Program-made: the position numbers and the translations under genes
In this document: piece by piece, positions 63,001-64,000 of the stretch
Layout of the letters: every line of letters starts with the position of its first letter
How positions within the stretch are numbered: the first letter of the stretch is position 1
From: Bacteroidota bacterium
GTDB taxonomy: Bacteria; Bacteroidota; Bacteroidia; Cytophagales; Cyclobacteriaceae
Length of the DNA: 64,000 nucleotides
Direction: 5' to 3'
Assembly (NCBI GenBank): GCA_018266395.1
Contig: JAFEAM010000043.1
Location: 26,749 to 90,748, forward strand
The notes under the pieces: model-generated
Seen by the model: the letters and a program-made list of their open reading frames with translations, nothing else
Databases searched by the model: none
Told to the model about the DNA's origin: nothing

Positions 63001-63693
63001 ATGTCTCTTCACCTCACCTGGAAAAACATCCTTGCCTTCCTTGTATTCGCCATGCTAATGGGCGAGAGCCATGAAATTGCGCATTTCATTGTGGGTAAAA
63101 TCATCTGCGGATGCTGGCCCGAGAGCAGGGACTTCAACGCCTGGAGCCTTTGCAAGTCGTGCAAGGACACCAATCCGAACTGGTACTGGCCTACCATAGC
63201 GGGTCCGGTGTTCAGTATGACCCTGGCATGGATTGGCATGTTCATGCTCAGGAGCCCCGACACAAGAAAGCAGTCCGTCGGCTTTGCACTGATCTGGGCA
63301 GACGTGCCGCAGGCGAGGATCATGACGGTACTCATGGGAGGTGGAGATGAAATGGTGGTCATGCGGAATTTTACAAAGGGGACATTTGCCGAACCTCATT
63401 TCAAGATCCTGTCCATCCTTCTTGTATTTCTAATGGCTTTGCCGCCTATCATCGGGTCTTTCAGGGCGGTGAAGAACCGCTATGGCTGGCTGTACAATAT
63501 TGGCTTCATGGTACTGCCATTGCTGGTCTTGGGCATCTATGGCTTCTTTCTTCTGAACAAACTGTTGGCCAACGGATTTCTTGCCAAGCCGTGGATCATG
63601 GGCACGCCGCTGTTCATCACACTGCACACGGCTTTGATGCTGTTACTGTTTGTTGTGTTCTTCAGGAAAGACTTGCCTACCCTGACGAATTGA
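63001..63693 (+). CDS. HExxH membrane protein, possible site-2-protease-like
   Basis: A 230-residue polytopic protein. HEIAHF at about residues 24-29 (GESHEIAHFIVGK) matches the HExxH zinc motif of M50 intramembrane metalloproteases and lies in the first membrane segment. A second helix has AGPVFSMTLAWIGMF. Cysteines in CGCW and CKSCKD could form a redox or metal site. No NxxPxPxxDG second motif is found, so protease function is uncertain; other HExxH families are possible. The start ATG 63001 is supported by the palindrome just upstream. Confidence 0.65.
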   Translation: MSLHLTWKNILAFLVFAMLMGESHEIAHFIVGKIICGCWPESRDFNAWSLCKSCKDTNPNWYWPTIAGPVFSMTLAWIGMFMLRSPDTRKQSVGFALIWADVPQARIMTVLMGGGDEMVVMRNFTKGTFAEPHFKILSILLVFLMALPPIIGSFRAVKNRYGWLYNIGFMVLPLLVLGIYGFFLLNKLLANGFLAKPWIMGTPLFITLHTALMLLLFVVFFRKDLPTLTN

Positions 63694-64000
63694 CCGCAGA
63701 GGGATTTAACCGCGGAGACGGGGAGGCGCAGTTTTTATTGCCTGTGATGTCTGAAACTTAAAGCTCGGAACTTAGAACTCGGAACGAGAAAATAGTTAAA
63801 GTGTCGGGAAGACCCGCAGAGTGACTTAACCGCCGAGACGGGGAGGCGCGGATTATTTGTTGATTTATTTTCATTTGGTAAACACCTTCACGCTGAACCT
63901 TGAACTTCGAAACTCGGAACCCGGAACTTAGAACTCGGAACGAGAAACTAGCTAAAAAGAGAAAGCTTGTGTGAGGCGGGAAGACCCGCAGAGTGACTTA
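63691..64000. repeat. Tandem-like repeats at the right edge (ACCGCnGAGACGGGGAGGCGC type)
   Basis: After the last gene, unit A (CCGCAGAGnGAnTTAACCGC followed by GAGACGGGGAGGCGC) occurs at about 63694-63731 and 63813-63851. A third copy begins at about 63982 and is cut by the window end. Unit B (AACTTAGAACTCGGAACGAG, then AAA and TAGTTAAA or TAGCTAAA) occurs at about 63769 and 63926. There is no coding potential. Unit A's first copy starts at the stop codon of the HExxH gene. Confidence 0.75.

Noticed and set aside
1-64000. tRNA, rRNA, integrase or phage genes
   Set aside because: None was recognised by eye on either strand; no CCA-ended cloverleaf or attachment-site pair was found.

Overview
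The window reads as chromosome of a Bacteroidota bacterium, most likely a free-living Cytophagales-type organism. This is an inference from several things seen here. Many secreted enzymes carry lipoprotein or Tat-type signals, start sites have weak or no Shine-Dalgarno sequence, some promoters fit the Bacteroidota TTG-N19-TAnnTTTG pattern, intergenic DNA holds simple repeats (TTCAAGG, TCAGAT, GTAAGTG), and the gene families are typical of the group (GH95, GH29, GH3, sortilin/BNR repeats, DUF1501/DUF1549/DUF1553). G+C is about half by eye. About 50 protein genes are supported. I found no rRNA, tRNA, CRISPR array, intact transposase or phage gene.

Layout. 1-6.1 kb: 3' end of a probable outer-membrane protein, fatty acid desaturase, LpxL-like acyltransferase, small hypothetical, CorA transporter, lipoprotein amidohydrolase and an SDR-like protein. 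6.2-12.5 kb: a run of + strand genes with a two-subunit molybdenum hydroxylase (IorA/IorB type), a 179-residue unknown, a Tat-exported class V PLP enzyme and a membrane PAS histidine kinase. 12.5-18.3 kb: propeller-phosphoesterase fusion, K+ channel, GH95 fucosidase. 18.3-25.2 kb: a four-gene minus-strand operon of planctomycete-type proteins (DUF1549/DUF1553 cytochrome, DUF1501, NHL propeller, membrane cytochrome with LRR and chitobiase-like domains). 25.4-28.6 kb: membrane-anchored GH5 (endoglycoceramidase-like) coupled to an aminotransferase. 28.7-48.7 kb: mixed metabolic genes, including a 1080-residue sortilin/BNR protein, HpcH/HpaI aldolase, alpha-glucan phosphorylase, S15 hydrolase, OYE, GMC oxidoreductase, carboxylesterase, class V aminotransferase, CrtI-like oxidase and a flavodoxin. 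48.8-60.3 kb: lactonase, second GH95, twin-ABC ATPase, Nudix-type regulator divergent from a GH3 glucosidase, two small membrane proteins and a GH29 fucosidase. 60.3-64 kb: repeat array, polysaccharide deacetylase, DoxX, HExxH membrane protein and more repeats.

How the genes work together. The theme is export of hydrolases for fucosylated and glucosidic glycans (two GH95, one GH29, GH3, GH5) without a SusC/SusD pair in the window, alongside a redox/cytochrome operon and several flavin or molybdenum oxidoreductases. The best regulatory reading is at 54.7 kb. There a Nudix-fold regulator with a degenerate Nudix box faces a GH3 gene, and the GH3 promoter spacer is filled by a near-perfect dyad. 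The best structural observation is at 57.2-61.3 kb. Two ~425-bp direct repeats flank the GH29 segment, and each contains a 168-169-bp element with 18-bp terminal inverted repeats that looks like a non-autonomous mobile element.
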